21,573 nucleotides of DNA, from positions 1 to 21,573 of the forward strand of contig DASXTB010000466.1 in NCBI GenBank assembly GCA_036505615.1. Direction: 5' to 3'. Shown here piece after piece: positions 1 through 6,970 of this stretch. A program made the position numbers and the translations under genes. The notes beneath the pieces were generated by a model. It had not been told where the DNA came from. It saw only the letters and a program-made list of their open reading frames with translations, and did not search any database. Positions within the stretch are counted from its first letter, which is position 1; each line of letters begins with the position of its first letter. The DNA is from DASXTB01 sp036505615 (GTDB lineage: Bacteria; Acidobacteriota; UBA6911; JACQSX01).

Positions 1-1
1 G

Positions 2-232
<231 letters not shown>

Positions 233-585
233 CCATCGGGCTTGTCACGGCCGAGCCTATTGCCTGTGCCGCCCCCGAATCTGGGAGGCCGCAGAACGCG
301 ATCGGAAAAGGATTCGTGGCCTTGAATCTGTGGATGGCTTTGCCACTCAATGACCGATCCCAACCAACCACACTTCCCAGCTGCGGCTCCCGTTGTGGGG
401 CCAGCCAGCAGCTGATGTTCTGGCGCCCCGGCTTGGCGAAGCGAATCAGGTCACGTATACCTGAGGACTGATCGCAAGTGAAAGATTTTCGTGGGTTGCC
501 TCCACAGAAAAGAGATCTATCGATATTTTCCCTGATCTAAACCGCTTGCGCGGTCCACATTGGTGATCAGAGAGGGCTCCACGAT
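233..585. other. Intergenic stretch, no gene recognised
   Basis: About 350 bp between the reductase fragment and the cupin gene. Short open frames on both strands here have no family resemblance and no ribosome binding site. I see no clear terminator, palindrome or repeat. It presumably holds the cupin promoter, but I cannot point to convincing -35/-10 boxes. Confidence 0.4.
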
Positions 586-951
586 ATGAACTACTCGGCT
601 ACTAATTTCGCGGAAAAGCTTTCCAGATTTTCGGAGCATTGGTCGCCCAAAATCATTGCCCAAATGAACGATTACCATTTCAAGCTGGTCAAATTCCAAG
701 GGGACTTTGTTTGGCACACGCACGTTGACACGGACGAAGTCTTCATCGTCCTTGACGGCCAGATGCGCATTGATTTCCGAGATGGTGGTGTTGAGATCAA
801 AACGGGGGAGATGTTCGTCGTTCCAAAAGGAACCGAGCACAAGACCTTCGCTGTTGACGAATGCAGAGCCTTACTTGTGGAACCGGCCGGAACGATCAAC
901 ACCGGCGATGCGGGAGGTGAGTTGACGGCCGCGGACAACGTATGGATATAA
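586..951 (+). CDS. Small single-domain cupin protein
   Basis: A 121-residue protein made of one cupin barrel. Cupin motif 1 is visible as HTHVDTDEVFIVLDG (about residues 44-58) with the metal ligands His44, His46 and Glu51; motif 2 is GEMFVVPKGTEHKTFA (about 74-89), supplying the fourth ligand His85. All four metal-binding residues are present, so it should bind a divalent metal. It resembles the mannose-6-phosphate isomerase-like cupins, which are often annotated that way without biochemical proof; isomerase, dioxygenase or sensor roles are equally possible. There is no signal peptide, so it is cytoplasmic. The start is the ATG at 586; the sequence before it has only a weak purine run (GAGGG), not a good Shine-Dalgarno. 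Monocistronic by appearance: a palindromic repeat element starts 20 bp after the stop. Confidence 0.85.
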   Translation: MNYSATNFAEKLSRFSEHWSPKIIAQMNDYHFKLVKFQGDFVWHTHVDTDEVFIVLDGQMRIDFRDGGVEIKTGEMFVVPKGTEHKTFAVDECRALLVEPAGTINTGDAGGELTAADNVWI

Positions 952-970
952 TGATGCGAATGCAGTTGCC

Positions 971-1062
971 GTCCCCGGGGGACGACCCGAAAATAGCCCA
1001 GCACTTCAGTGCTGGGATTAGGGATTAAAGACTGGGCTATTATCACGCTGTCCCTACAGGAC
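971..1062. repeat. Cloverleaf-like palindromic element (family A)
   Basis: A compact 92-bp element of nested inverted repeats. The core is a 9-bp perfect stem, CCCAGCACT (997-1005) and AGTGCTGGG (1008-1016). Around it AATAGCCCAG (992-1001) can instead pair with CTGGGCTATT (1032-1041), and at the two ends sit the self-complementary blocks GTCCCCGGGGGAC (971-983) and GTCCCTACAGGAC (1050-1062). The layout is REP/BIME-like. It lies just downstream of the cupin stop and could act as a transcription terminator or mRNA stabiliser; it may also be a non-autonomous mobile element. Confidence 0.65.
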
Positions 1063-1222
1063 GGGACCTGCGTCACCATTCTCCCTACCAAAAATTTATC
1101 AATAATCCCGGCTCCCGCCTCGGCTCAGATTTTTTCTCACGTTCCAGGCCGGGGGAGGCTTTTGAGCAACACGCCCGAACGGCTGACGCTATACCTTCCG
1201 CGGCTTTAGGGTGAAGAAAACG

Positions 1223-1251
1223 TTGTCCGCTCCTGCGTGGTCCGTTATCCT
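1223..1251 (+). promoter_or_regulatory. Weak candidate promoter for the DinB-like gene
   Basis: TTGTCC at 1223-1228 and TATCCT at 1246-1251 are separated by 17 bp and lie about 65 nt before the DinB-like start. Each box matches only four of six consensus positions, so this is a suggestion, not a confident call. Confidence 0.22.
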
Positions 1252-1316
1252 GTTACCCTACATTCTGGAGGTCGTGCCCTTTTTTCAACTGGTTGTAATC
1301 TCAAGGAGATTTTTAT

Positions 1317-1853
1317 ATGAGCCTCGTCGAAGAAGCGATCCGAAACTGGGAGAGTTATCGTAAAGGTGTCATTGCGGAACTGGAGAACATCCCGGAGGAG
1401 CACTGGGACCACTGCTCCGGCGCGGGTGCGCGCACTTTGCGGGAACTGGCGCGCCACATTGCAGAAGCGGGATTAGGCTTTACTACAGAACTTGTCCGGC
1501 CGGACTGCTCGTTCTTACGCCTGTTCGATCCGCAAGCTCAGGCGCAGCACAAGGCCGTTCTCTCCAAGGCTAATTCCAAGGCGGAGATTGTCAACCTGCT
1601 TCGCACGACGGGTGAGCAGGGAGCTCGACGTTTGCGTGAAGTTGGAGATGCTCTGGCCACTCAGAACATGAAAACATCAACGGGAGAACAGAGCCGGCTC
1701 ACGGGCCTATGGTTTGCCGCTGCCCACGAGATGTATCACCGCGGCCAGCTAGCCAGTTACGCTCGGGCCGTTGGATGCGTGCCTGCCTTGACGCAGCAGA
1801 TCGAGGGGATGCTTGCCGGTTCACAGGGGTCTCGCAAGCAGAGCGCCACATAG
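1317..1853 (+). CDS. DinB/YfiT-like putative metalloenzyme
   Basis: A 178-residue protein of the DinB-like four-helix bundle superfamily. The characteristic metal triad is visible: His47 in LARHIAEAG, and His137 and His141 in AAAHEMYHRGQLASY. The H-x3-H-R-G-Q block near the C-terminus is the family's most recognisable signature. Members include bacillithiol/mycothiol-dependent transferases and DNA-damage-induced proteins of unknown reaction; which applies here cannot be told. No signal peptide, so cytoplasmic. The start is well supported by an AAGGAGA Shine-Dalgarno about 8 nt before the ATG. It is transcribed towards the oxidoreductase gene that ends at 1996; a palindromic repeat sits in the gap between them. 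Confidence 0.85.
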   Translation: MSLVEEAIRNWESYRKGVIAELENIPEEHWDHCSGAGARTLRELARHIAEAGLGFTTELVRPDCSFLRLFDPQAQAQHKAVLSKANSKAEIVNLLRTTGEQGARRLREVGDALATQNMKTSTGEQSRLTGLWFAAAHEMYHRGQLASYARAVGCVPALTQQIEGMLAGSQGSRKQSAT

Positions 1854-1888
1854 CCCGGTAGGCATCGAAAAAATGCGGAGAAAAATCC

Positions 1889-1954
1889 GCTGGATTGTGC
1901 AGCGGGCGACCACAGGGTCGCCCGTACGGGATGTAATCAATGTTTTTAACACGT
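1889..1954. repeat. REP-like palindrome, family B, left copy
   Basis: The core is a 9-bp stem, CGGGCGACC (1903-1911) and GGTCGCCCG (1916-1924), with a 4-nt loop. The flanks GCTGGATT before it and GTAC, GAT and AATCAAT after it recur, in the opposite orientation, at the right end of the window (21512-21573). The element sits in the convergent gap between the DinB-like gene and the Gfo/Idh/MocA gene and may double as a bidirectional terminator. Confidence 0.75.
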
Positions 1955-1995
1955 TCCGAGCGTTGCTAGAATTTGACAACATGCACTCTGCCAAT

Positions 1996-3330
1996 TCACA
2001 ACTTCCACGGCTCTCGATAGGCGCGGTTTAAATACCTGCTGGCTTCAGAATCGCCTTCGATTTTTTCCTCTTTGCCATCCCAGACGATCTCATGGCGGGT
2101 ACGATAGGCGATGTTGCCCAGATGGCACGTCGATGTGGAGCGGTGGCCGATTTCGATATCGCTGATCGAGTTCTGCCGTGACTTCATGCAGTCCAGAAAG
2201 TTACGCACGTGCTGCTCATGCCGTTCGACGCCCTTCATGGTCATCGGTTCGATCAGCGGCTCGCCGGGCTTCTCACGAGTCCCTCGCTTTCGTTCCGGGA
2301 TAATCTCAAAGCCGCCGCGATCTATGTACAGCGTTCCTTTAGTTCCATGGAAGGTGATGCCACCTCCTTTGAGCCCCGTCGTCTCACTGATGATGGGGCC
2401 GCGGCCGTTCAGTTCGCGGTTGGAGTACGTCAGTACCCAAGTGGGATACTGATAGATCACTTCCAGCGTGTCAGGCGTGTCGCGGTTGTCCTGCAGCCCG
2501 AACTTTCCCCCAACGGCTGCGATTCGGGTGGGAGCCTCGACGTCCATCGCCCATTGCACGATGTCGATCCAGTGGACGCCCCAATCGCACATCATTCCTC
2601 CCGCATAATCCCAGAACCAGCGAAAAGTGGAGAACATATCCGGCCGGACGCCGAATTTGTTCTTGTTGAATGCAACCTTAGGCGCTGGCCCAAGCCACAT
2701 GTCCCAATCCAGATCCGAAGGAGGATCCGAATCGGGCGCGTCTCCCATGCCATTAGGAAACTGGTTGCCAAGATTCCACGTGCGAACTTCGCTTACCTGG
2801 CCGATGGCGCCGCCGCGAACAAGTTCTACCGCCTTCTGGAAATGCTCTGCGGAGCGCTGCTGGGTTCCTACCTGGACAACCCGCTTGTTCTTGCGAGCCG
2901 CATCCACCATCTTTCGGCCTTCAACAATCGTGGTGGCGATCGGTTTTTCGACATAGACATCTTTGCCTGACTCGCAAGCCATTACAGTCTGCAAGGCGTG
3001 CCAGTGGTCAGGAGTGGAGATAATCACCGCGTCGATATCTTTGCGATCCAGAACGCGCCGAAAATCTTTGTACGCTTCCGGGTGGTGTCCTTTTTCTTTG
3101 ACGTCTGCGAGGGCCTTGTTCAAATGCGGCTGGTAGACGTCGCAGACGGCGAGGAACTGAACTTCAGGCTGTTTAAGAAAATCCCGGGTGTTCCAGTTTC
3201 CCTGACGGCCGTAACCAATGACTCCGATGCTGATCTTGTCGTTGGCACTTATACCCCTACCAACGTTGGCAGCCGCAGCCACACTGGCTACTCCGATTTT
3301 TACGAACTGGCGACGGTCGATTGTAGGCAT
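1996..3330 (-). CDS. Tat-exported Gfo/Idh/MocA family oxidoreductase
   Basis: A 444-residue NAD(P)-dependent sugar or polyol dehydrogenase-type protein. The N-terminus MPTIDRRQFVK followed by a small-residue hydrophobic stretch to about residue 28 is a twin-arginine signal, predicting export as a folded, cofactor-loaded enzyme. The Rossmann motif GVIGYGRQG is at 36-44, the family's catalytic EKP (Lys129) in YVEKPIATT at 128-130, and DWGVHWID at 249-256 supplies the usual active-site Asp/His region of the C-terminal domain. The ATG at 3330 is preferred because of an AAGGAG Shine-Dalgarno (complement of 3335-3342) about 6 nt before it and because the signal begins there; the frame stays open upstream but without conserved sequence. 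Substrate unknown; possible partners are sugars delivered to the periplasm. It is separated from the gene upstream by a terminator. Confidence 0.9.
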   Translation of the reverse strand: MPTIDRRQFVKIGVASVAAAANVGRGISANDKISIGVIGYGRQGNWNTRDFLKQPEVQFLAVCDVYQPHLNKALADVKEKGHHPEAYKDFRRVLDRKDIDAVIISTPDHWHALQTVMACESGKDVYVEKPIATTIVEGRKMVDAARKNKRVVQVGTQQRSAEHFQKAVELVRGGAIGQVSEVRTWNLGNQFPNGMGDAPDSDPPSDLDWDMWLGPAPKVAFNKNKFGVRPDMFSTFRWFWDYAGGMMCDWGVHWIDIVQWAMDVEAPTRIAAVGGKFGLQDNRDTPDTLEVIYQYPTWVLTYSNRELNGRGPIISETTGLKGGGITFHGTKGTLYIDRGGFEIIPERKRGTREKPGEPLIEPMTMKGVERHEQHVRNFLDCMKSRQNSISDIEIGHRSTSTCHLGNIAYRTRHEIVWDGKEEKIEGDSEASRYLNRAYREPWKL

Positions 3331-3647
3331 GACGTTCTCCTTGGGAAGGGGGTTTGTTTCATATATCACGGTTCTTAGGCCGTTGTCATCCCGCCCGGCC
3401 CAACCCCGATAGGGGATGTAGGGAGAGGCGAAAACAGGGATAAGCTCTTCCTTGACTTGCGCGAAAATAGCAGTCAATATTAAGTCCTTACCGTGATAGG
3501 GTGTCGGTAGCGAATCCTTATCAACACCATAGAAAAGCCGGGCTGCACAGTCCGGCTTTTTCTGTTTTGTGATGCGCCGTACCTAGTCCGGCAGCCGCGT
3601 AGCGACGTTACAGGATCGTAGCCGAGGGTGTCGGGAGGAGTTGCCCA
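3331..3647. other. Intergenic region between two minus-strand transcription units
   Basis: 317 bp between the start of the Gfo/Idh/MocA gene and the stop of the MFS gene. It contains a strong hairpin (3533-3560, listed separately). The part between the hairpin and 3330 should hold the promoter of the oxidoreductase gene, but no clear boxes stand out. At 3641-3672, running over the MFS stop codon, there is a short run of CCACTAC, TGACCGA, CCACTGA-type heptamers that may be a vestige of another repeat family. Confidence 0.4.
3533..3560 (-). terminator. Hairpin terminator downstream of the aldolase-MFS unit
   Basis: AAAAGCCGG (3533-3541) pairs with CCGGCTTTT (3552-3560) around a 10-nt loop that can extend the stem by GCT/AGT. 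Read on the minus strand it follows the MFS stop by about 90 nt and ends in CCGGCTTTTC; on the plus strand it is followed by a longer T-rich tail, so it may work in both directions. Confidence 0.6.
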
Positions 3648-4997
3648 CTACTGACCGACCACTGATGACTGCCGTGGCATCAGCGCCAGGATTCCTGACA
3701 GAAGCAGCAATCCAAAGAGCAGATAGATCGCCGAATTGGCGCTGATAGACGCACTCATGCCGTATCGCGCGGAGGCGGCCGCAATGGCCACTGGAGCGGT
3801 GCTGCCGCCCACCCAGCCAACGGCATTCATAATTCCGGCTGCCGTGGCCCGACGTTCCGGACGCACCACGTCAAACAAGGAAGCAAAGATGTTTGCATCG
3901 TATATTCCCTTGAAGTATCCGAAGCCCACCATCGCCACAATCAATAGCGGCACTGAAAGCGTCCAGCCGGCCACGAAAATGAACGGAGCTCCTGCGAGCA
4001 GGCCAAGCGCCTGAGTCATCATGCGGCCCGCTGGACGCTGCCGGGCGAGGTGATCGGCCAAAATACCGCCGCTGATGACTCCCAGAATAGAAGCCACCTG
4101 TAGATAAGCCGTCCCGCTGAAGCCGGACATGGAAAGACTCATGCCGAACTTCCTGAAAAGAAACGAAGGCATCCAAGTCAGGAAGACCATAGCAACAAAG
4201 TTAGCCCCGGCAAACACCGCCATTAGAAGGGCGGCCATGCTGAGGTTGGTTCTTGCAGACGCAACGAGTCGCTCCGCAATGTTACGTGGTTGGCCTGTTA
4301 GCGCAGAGATGCTCCGGCGCGGCATCTCTACGATGTCAGGGGCCACGGGAGAGACGCCTCGCGGAGTGGCCGCGCTGTCGTTTGCTATGGACTTCTCGCG
4401 CTCGGGCTCACGCAATATCCAGGTGAGTACAAAGCCCAGCAGCACTCCAAGCGATCCGAACAGGTAAAAGCTGGATCTCCAGCCATAGTGCTGTCCCAGT
4501 ACTCCAGCGATGGTTCCACCGGCCGCCGTACCGATGTAAACGCTGGATTGGTGAGTTGACATGGCACGCGAGCGCGTCGATGGCCCGTGGTAGTCACTGA
4601 GTAATGACATGGAGGCCGGAAAATAGAAAGCTTCGCCTAAGCCCTCCAGCGCACGAAAGATCACAAGATGCAAGTAGCGGGTGGACAGGGCCGTCGCGAT
4701 GGTGATCAGGGACCAGAAGACCAGCCCGGCGATGATCACTGTTTTTCGGCGGAAGCGATCGCCCGCCATCCCCGCAAAGGTTGCCGAAGCAGCATAGACC
4801 CACATGAAGGAGGAACCGATGATGCCAAGCTCTAAATCGCTTAAATTCATCTCTGACTTGAGCAGCGGAAAGACCGAGAAGATCGCCTGGCGGTCGGCGT
4901 AATTGAAAAAACAGACGAACCAGAGCATTGCCACAACCGCCCATTTGTATGCGGCCGATGCGTGCTGTGTGCGGCTGTCATTCACTAACGACGGCAT
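3648..4997 (-). CDS. MFS transporter, likely anion:cation symporter type
   Basis: A 449-residue inner-membrane protein with about 12 hydrophobic segments in two halves, separated by a hydrophilic loop near residues 195-240. FNYADRQAIF (31-40) is typical of the ACS (hexuronate, glucarate, phthalate) branch, and the MFS motif A is GMAGDRFRRKT (76-86) in the loop after the second helix. Its ATG lies inside the end of the upstream aldolase gene (13-nt overlap, 4985-4997), so the two are almost certainly co-transcribed and translationally coupled. With a DHDPS/KDG-type aldolase as partner, uptake of a sugar acid is a reasonable inference; the substrate is not visible in the sequence. The last codons (RQSSVVGQ) fall in a short heptamer-like repeat. 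Confidence 0.85.
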   Translation of the reverse strand: MPSLVNDSRTQHASAAYKWAVVAMLWFVCFFNYADRQAIFSVFPLLKSEMNLSDLELGIIGSSFMWVYAASATFAGMAGDRFRRKTVIIAGLVFWSLITIATALSTRYLHLVIFRALEGLGEAFYFPASMSLLSDYHGPSTRSRAMSTHQSSVYIGTAAGGTIAGVLGQHYGWRSSFYLFGSLGVLLGFVLTWILREPEREKSIANDSAATPRGVSPVAPDIVEMPRRSISALTGQPRNIAERLVASARTNLSMAALLMAVFAGANFVAMVFLTWMPSFLFRKFGMSLSMSGFSGTAYLQVASILGVISGGILADHLARQRPAGRMMTQALGLLAGAPFIFVAGWTLSVPLLIVAMVGFGYFKGIYDANIFASLFDVVRPERRATAAGIMNAVGWVGGSTAPVAIAAASARYGMSASISANSAIYLLFGLLLLSGILALMPRQSSVVGQ

Positions 4998-5947
4998 TTC
5001 CGCAACCGTGCCTTCACTTCCTCAACAGTTTCCGTAAAACGCCTTCCTTCCTCTTCGGTTAACCTCGGTGTGGCGGGCTTCACCGCAAGGCCGGAAAGAA
5101 CACCTAATTTCCACAGCCCCCACTTGATGGCGGATATGAATTTGTTACAGGCGGCGCCCGTGAGATCTTCGAATGCCTGCCGGTAGGCCTCTTTTTCCTG
5201 CGGGTCACCGCGGATGCAAGCTTTCCAAGCATCGGTCCATTCCTGGGGCAACAGGTTGCCCGTTCCTGCGACTACGCCCTGCACCAGTGTAGTGGTCAAA
5301 TCCAGCAAGAAGGGTCCCTGCTCGTTTCCCAGATAAACGGCCGTCACCGATCTTTCATTTATCTCCTCCACTATTCGCAACAGTCGCTTCAGTTCTTCGA
5401 GATCGACTGAAATCTTGACGCCGGTCACTCCAGGGATCCGACACACTGGCTTCAGTACCAGCGGCGGCAATAGCCGGCAACTGGCGTGGGCAGAAATTTC
5501 AGGATTTTCATAAAGGCAAATAGGAACGGATTTACTGCGCGCCATTGCGGCCGCTTCTCGGAAAAATGGTGGAACATCCTGCACATTCAGGTCTGCAACA
5601 GCCAGCGGAGCGATAAAGATCCGATGCGCTCCAACAGCAAGCGCTGTTTTCAAATTTTCGAGCGTCTGATCCGGTGTCTTCCCGTTGACCACCGGCCATG
5701 CTTCGGCCTTTCCGCCATAGGATCTGATTTCGTCGACAGTCAGATCCATCAAGCGAATTCTCTGATCGTTTTGCAGATGAAGAAACTCGCCTGTGGTGCC
5801 AGGACTAAAAATGGCTGCCGCGCCCCCTTGGAGGCAGTGTCGAATCAATCGACGCTGGTCCTGCTCGATTATCTCACCGCGTTCGTCCAAGGCGGTCACG
5901 GCCGGGACAATAAGGCCGGTGCGGAAGTTTACACGCGATGTGGTCAT
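4985..5947 (-). CDS. DHDPS/NAL-family aldolase (sugar-acid type)
   Basis: A 320-residue class I aldolase of the dihydrodipicolinate synthase / N-acetylneuraminate lyase superfamily. It has the carboxylate-binding GTTGE (50-54), the catalytic tyrosine Tyr146 in CLYENP, and the Schiff-base lysine Lys178 in GVTGVKIS, so it should be active. The C-terminal part is somewhat longer than in DapA itself, and the neighbouring MFS carrier and ribokinase argue for catabolism of a 2-keto-3-deoxy sugar acid rather than lysine synthesis; that is inference. The ATG at 5947 is chosen because the MTTSRVNFRTG start matches family length; a longer reading from a TTG at 5971 would begin inside an AAGTCGA repeat array. 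No good Shine-Dalgarno is seen, and the repeat array ends only about 9 nt upstream of the start. Confidence 0.85.
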   Translation of the reverse strand: MTTSRVNFRTGLIVPAVTALDERGEIIEQDQRRLIRHCLQGGAAAIFSPGTTGEFLHLQNDQRIRLMDLTVDEIRSYGGKAEAWPVVNGKTPDQTLENLKTALAVGAHRIFIAPLAVADLNVQDVPPFFREAAAMARSKSVPICLYENPEISAHASCRLLPPLVLKPVCRIPGVTGVKISVDLEELKRLLRIVEEINERSVTAVYLGNEQGPFLLDLTTTLVQGVVAGTGNLLPQEWTDAWKACIRGDPQEKEAYRQAFEDLTGAACNKFISAIKWGLWKLGVLSGLAVKPATPRLTEEEGRRFTETVEEVKARLRKCRR

Positions 5948-5956
5948 TTCACTAAT

Positions 5957-6076
5957 AAGTCGAAAGTCCAAGGTCTAAAAAATAGTCGAAAGTCGAAAGT
6001 CCAAAGTCGAAAGTTCAAAGTCGAAAGTCCAAGGTCGAAAGTTGAAGGTCCAAAGTCCAAAGTTGAAAGTCGAAGG
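5957..6076 (+). repeat. Heptamer array 1, left arm (AAGTCGA-type units)
   Basis: About 17 head-to-tail units of 7 nt with consensus ARGTYSA (AAGTCGA, AAGTCCA, AGGTCGA, AAGTTGA and so on), interrupted by an A-rich block GGTCTAAAAAATA at 5972-5984. It starts about 9 nt upstream of the aldolase ATG on the opposite strand, so any aldolase transcript must begin within or beyond it. It pairs with the arm at 6118-6255. Confidence 0.85.
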
Positions 6077-6117
6077 CCGGCGCTCTGGGACACTTCTGAT
6101 GCTAATAATTGGCTCGT

Positions 6118-6255
6118 GACTTTCGACCTTCGACCTCGGACTTTCGACCTTCGACGTCGACTTTCGACTTTGGACTTTCGACCTTCGACTTTGGACTTTC
6201 GACTGTTTTTTTAGACCTTCGACTTTCGACTTTCGACCTTCGACTTTCGACTGAG
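6118..6255 (-). repeat. Heptamer array 1, right arm (inverted)
   Basis: About 19 units of the same heptamer in the opposite orientation (CTTTCGA, CCTTCGA, CTTTGGA). It contains the inverted equivalent of the A-rich block (GTTTTTTTAGACC at about 6204-6216) at nearly the same distance from the centre as in the left arm, so the arms are related as one imperfect inverted repeat around a 41-bp spacer (6077-6117). Confidence 0.85.
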
Positions 6256-6271
6256 TCAGTGATGATATACT
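6245..6271 (+). promoter_or_regulatory. Candidate promoter with a small palindrome
   Basis: TATACT (6266-6271) matches five of six -10 positions and lies 38 nt before the ATG at 6310. The -35 region falls in the end of the heptamer array (TTTCGA at 6245, poor match and short 15-bp spacing). Between them is an odd palindrome ACTGA-G-TCAGT (6250-6260), a possible operator. Suggestive only. Confidence 0.3.
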
Positions 6272-6309
6272 TTCGCGTCATCGATCTGCTACCTCGACAA
6301 GGAGAAAGA

Positions 6310-6669
6310 ATGAACAAACGAGGGAGAATAACGCTTGTCCTGCTGGCGCTTTCAATTTGCACGGGACTGGGTTTTTACACTGGCCGCGAATCGGCGCCTA
6401 AGCTCACAGTGAAGCTCGACAATTCCAAGGTCACTGTTACCGAATCACTTACGCCCGTGGCTGGAAAGCGCGAGGGCCACGTACGTCCGACCGATCAGCT
6501 AATCGTCTTCATCGACGAAGCGAACTATGACGCGATTGACGCTTCGGGACAAACCAGCGCGCGGCACCGGCAGCCTGGCGAGATCGTTTGGCACTCGAAG
6601 GGCGAAGTGGCCCCAGTACTGATCAACAAGGGGAAACCCTATCGGAATTTGATCATCGCTCTGAAGTGA
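6310..6669 (+). CDS. Small exported or membrane-anchored cupin-like protein
   Basis: A 119-residue protein. Residues 1-24 are a positively charged start and a hydrophobic segment (ITLVLLALSICTGLGFY), a signal peptide or membrane anchor. The C-terminal half (GEIVWHSKGE ... VLINKGKPYRNLIIALK) has the spacing and turn residues of the second half of a small cupin barrel, with the metal-binding histidines absent; this is a weak pattern match, not a firm family call. The ATG at 6310 is chosen over upstream in-frame starts because AAGGAGA (6299-6305) precedes it at proper spacing and because the frame upstream translates only repeat sequence. It stands alone between two inverted-repeat islands. Function unknown. 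Confidence 0.7.
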   Translation: MNKRGRITLVLLALSICTGLGFYTGRESAPKLTVKLDNSKVTVTESLTPVAGKREGHVRPTDQLIVFIDEANYDAIDASGQTSARHRQPGEIVWHSKGEVAPVLINKGKPYRNLIIALK

Positions 6670-6970
6670 GTAAACGGTATCCTATGAACCGCGGGGAACG
6701 GCGCGGCCAGGCCACAGCCAAATAAAAGCCGACCAGGAGCACGTTCACGTCCACGTCAACGACCACGACCACGTCTATGCGGACGACTTGGCGACTCGAC
6801 CGGTCGTGGGTCGTGGACGTGAACGTGCTCGTGGTCGGTTGTTGAGACCAAAGAATGGTTGCTAAGAAAACAAGCAGTTGCCAAATTGTGTCACGGCGAC
6901 TTATCCCTTCACCGTGCGATTATGCGTCTAAGCTAATACGATGGTTTCTACGCCCGAACGGAGCAGTTGA
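6670..6970. other. Intergenic region before the ribokinase gene
   Basis: About 300 bp dominated by the long hexamer-based inverted repeat at 6729-6838 (listed separately). The remaining 130 bp up to 6970 should carry the ribokinase promoter, but I find no convincing boxes. A GGAG at 6960-6963 serves as its ribosome binding site. Confidence 0.4.
6729..6838. repeat. Long inverted repeat of ACGTCC/ACGACC hexamers
   Basis: The outer arms 6729-6755 and 6812-6838 are inverted complements with one mismatch in 27 positions. Inside them, hexamers of the form ACGWYM (ACGTTC, ACGTCC, ACGTCA, ACGACC, ACGTCT) run from 6741 on the left and return as GGTCGT and GGACGT on the right, leaving about 56 bp between the outer arms with partial further pairing. 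It lies 60 nt after the stop of the small-protein gene and could terminate its transcription, although there is no T-run. Confidence 0.85.

Noticed and set aside
3331..3477. N-terminal extension of the Gfo/Idh/MocA oxidoreductase from an upstream start at 3477
   Set aside because: The Tat signal and a good Shine-Dalgarno place the start at 3330; the extra 49 residues look like untranslated sequence and would bury the signal peptide.
5486..6362. Open frames on both strands through the AAGTCGA arrays, with KVESRRSK or DLRLSTFD repeats
   Set aside because: Stop-free reading of heptamer arrays is expected in several frames; the frames mostly run antisense to the aldolase and have no ribosome binding site.
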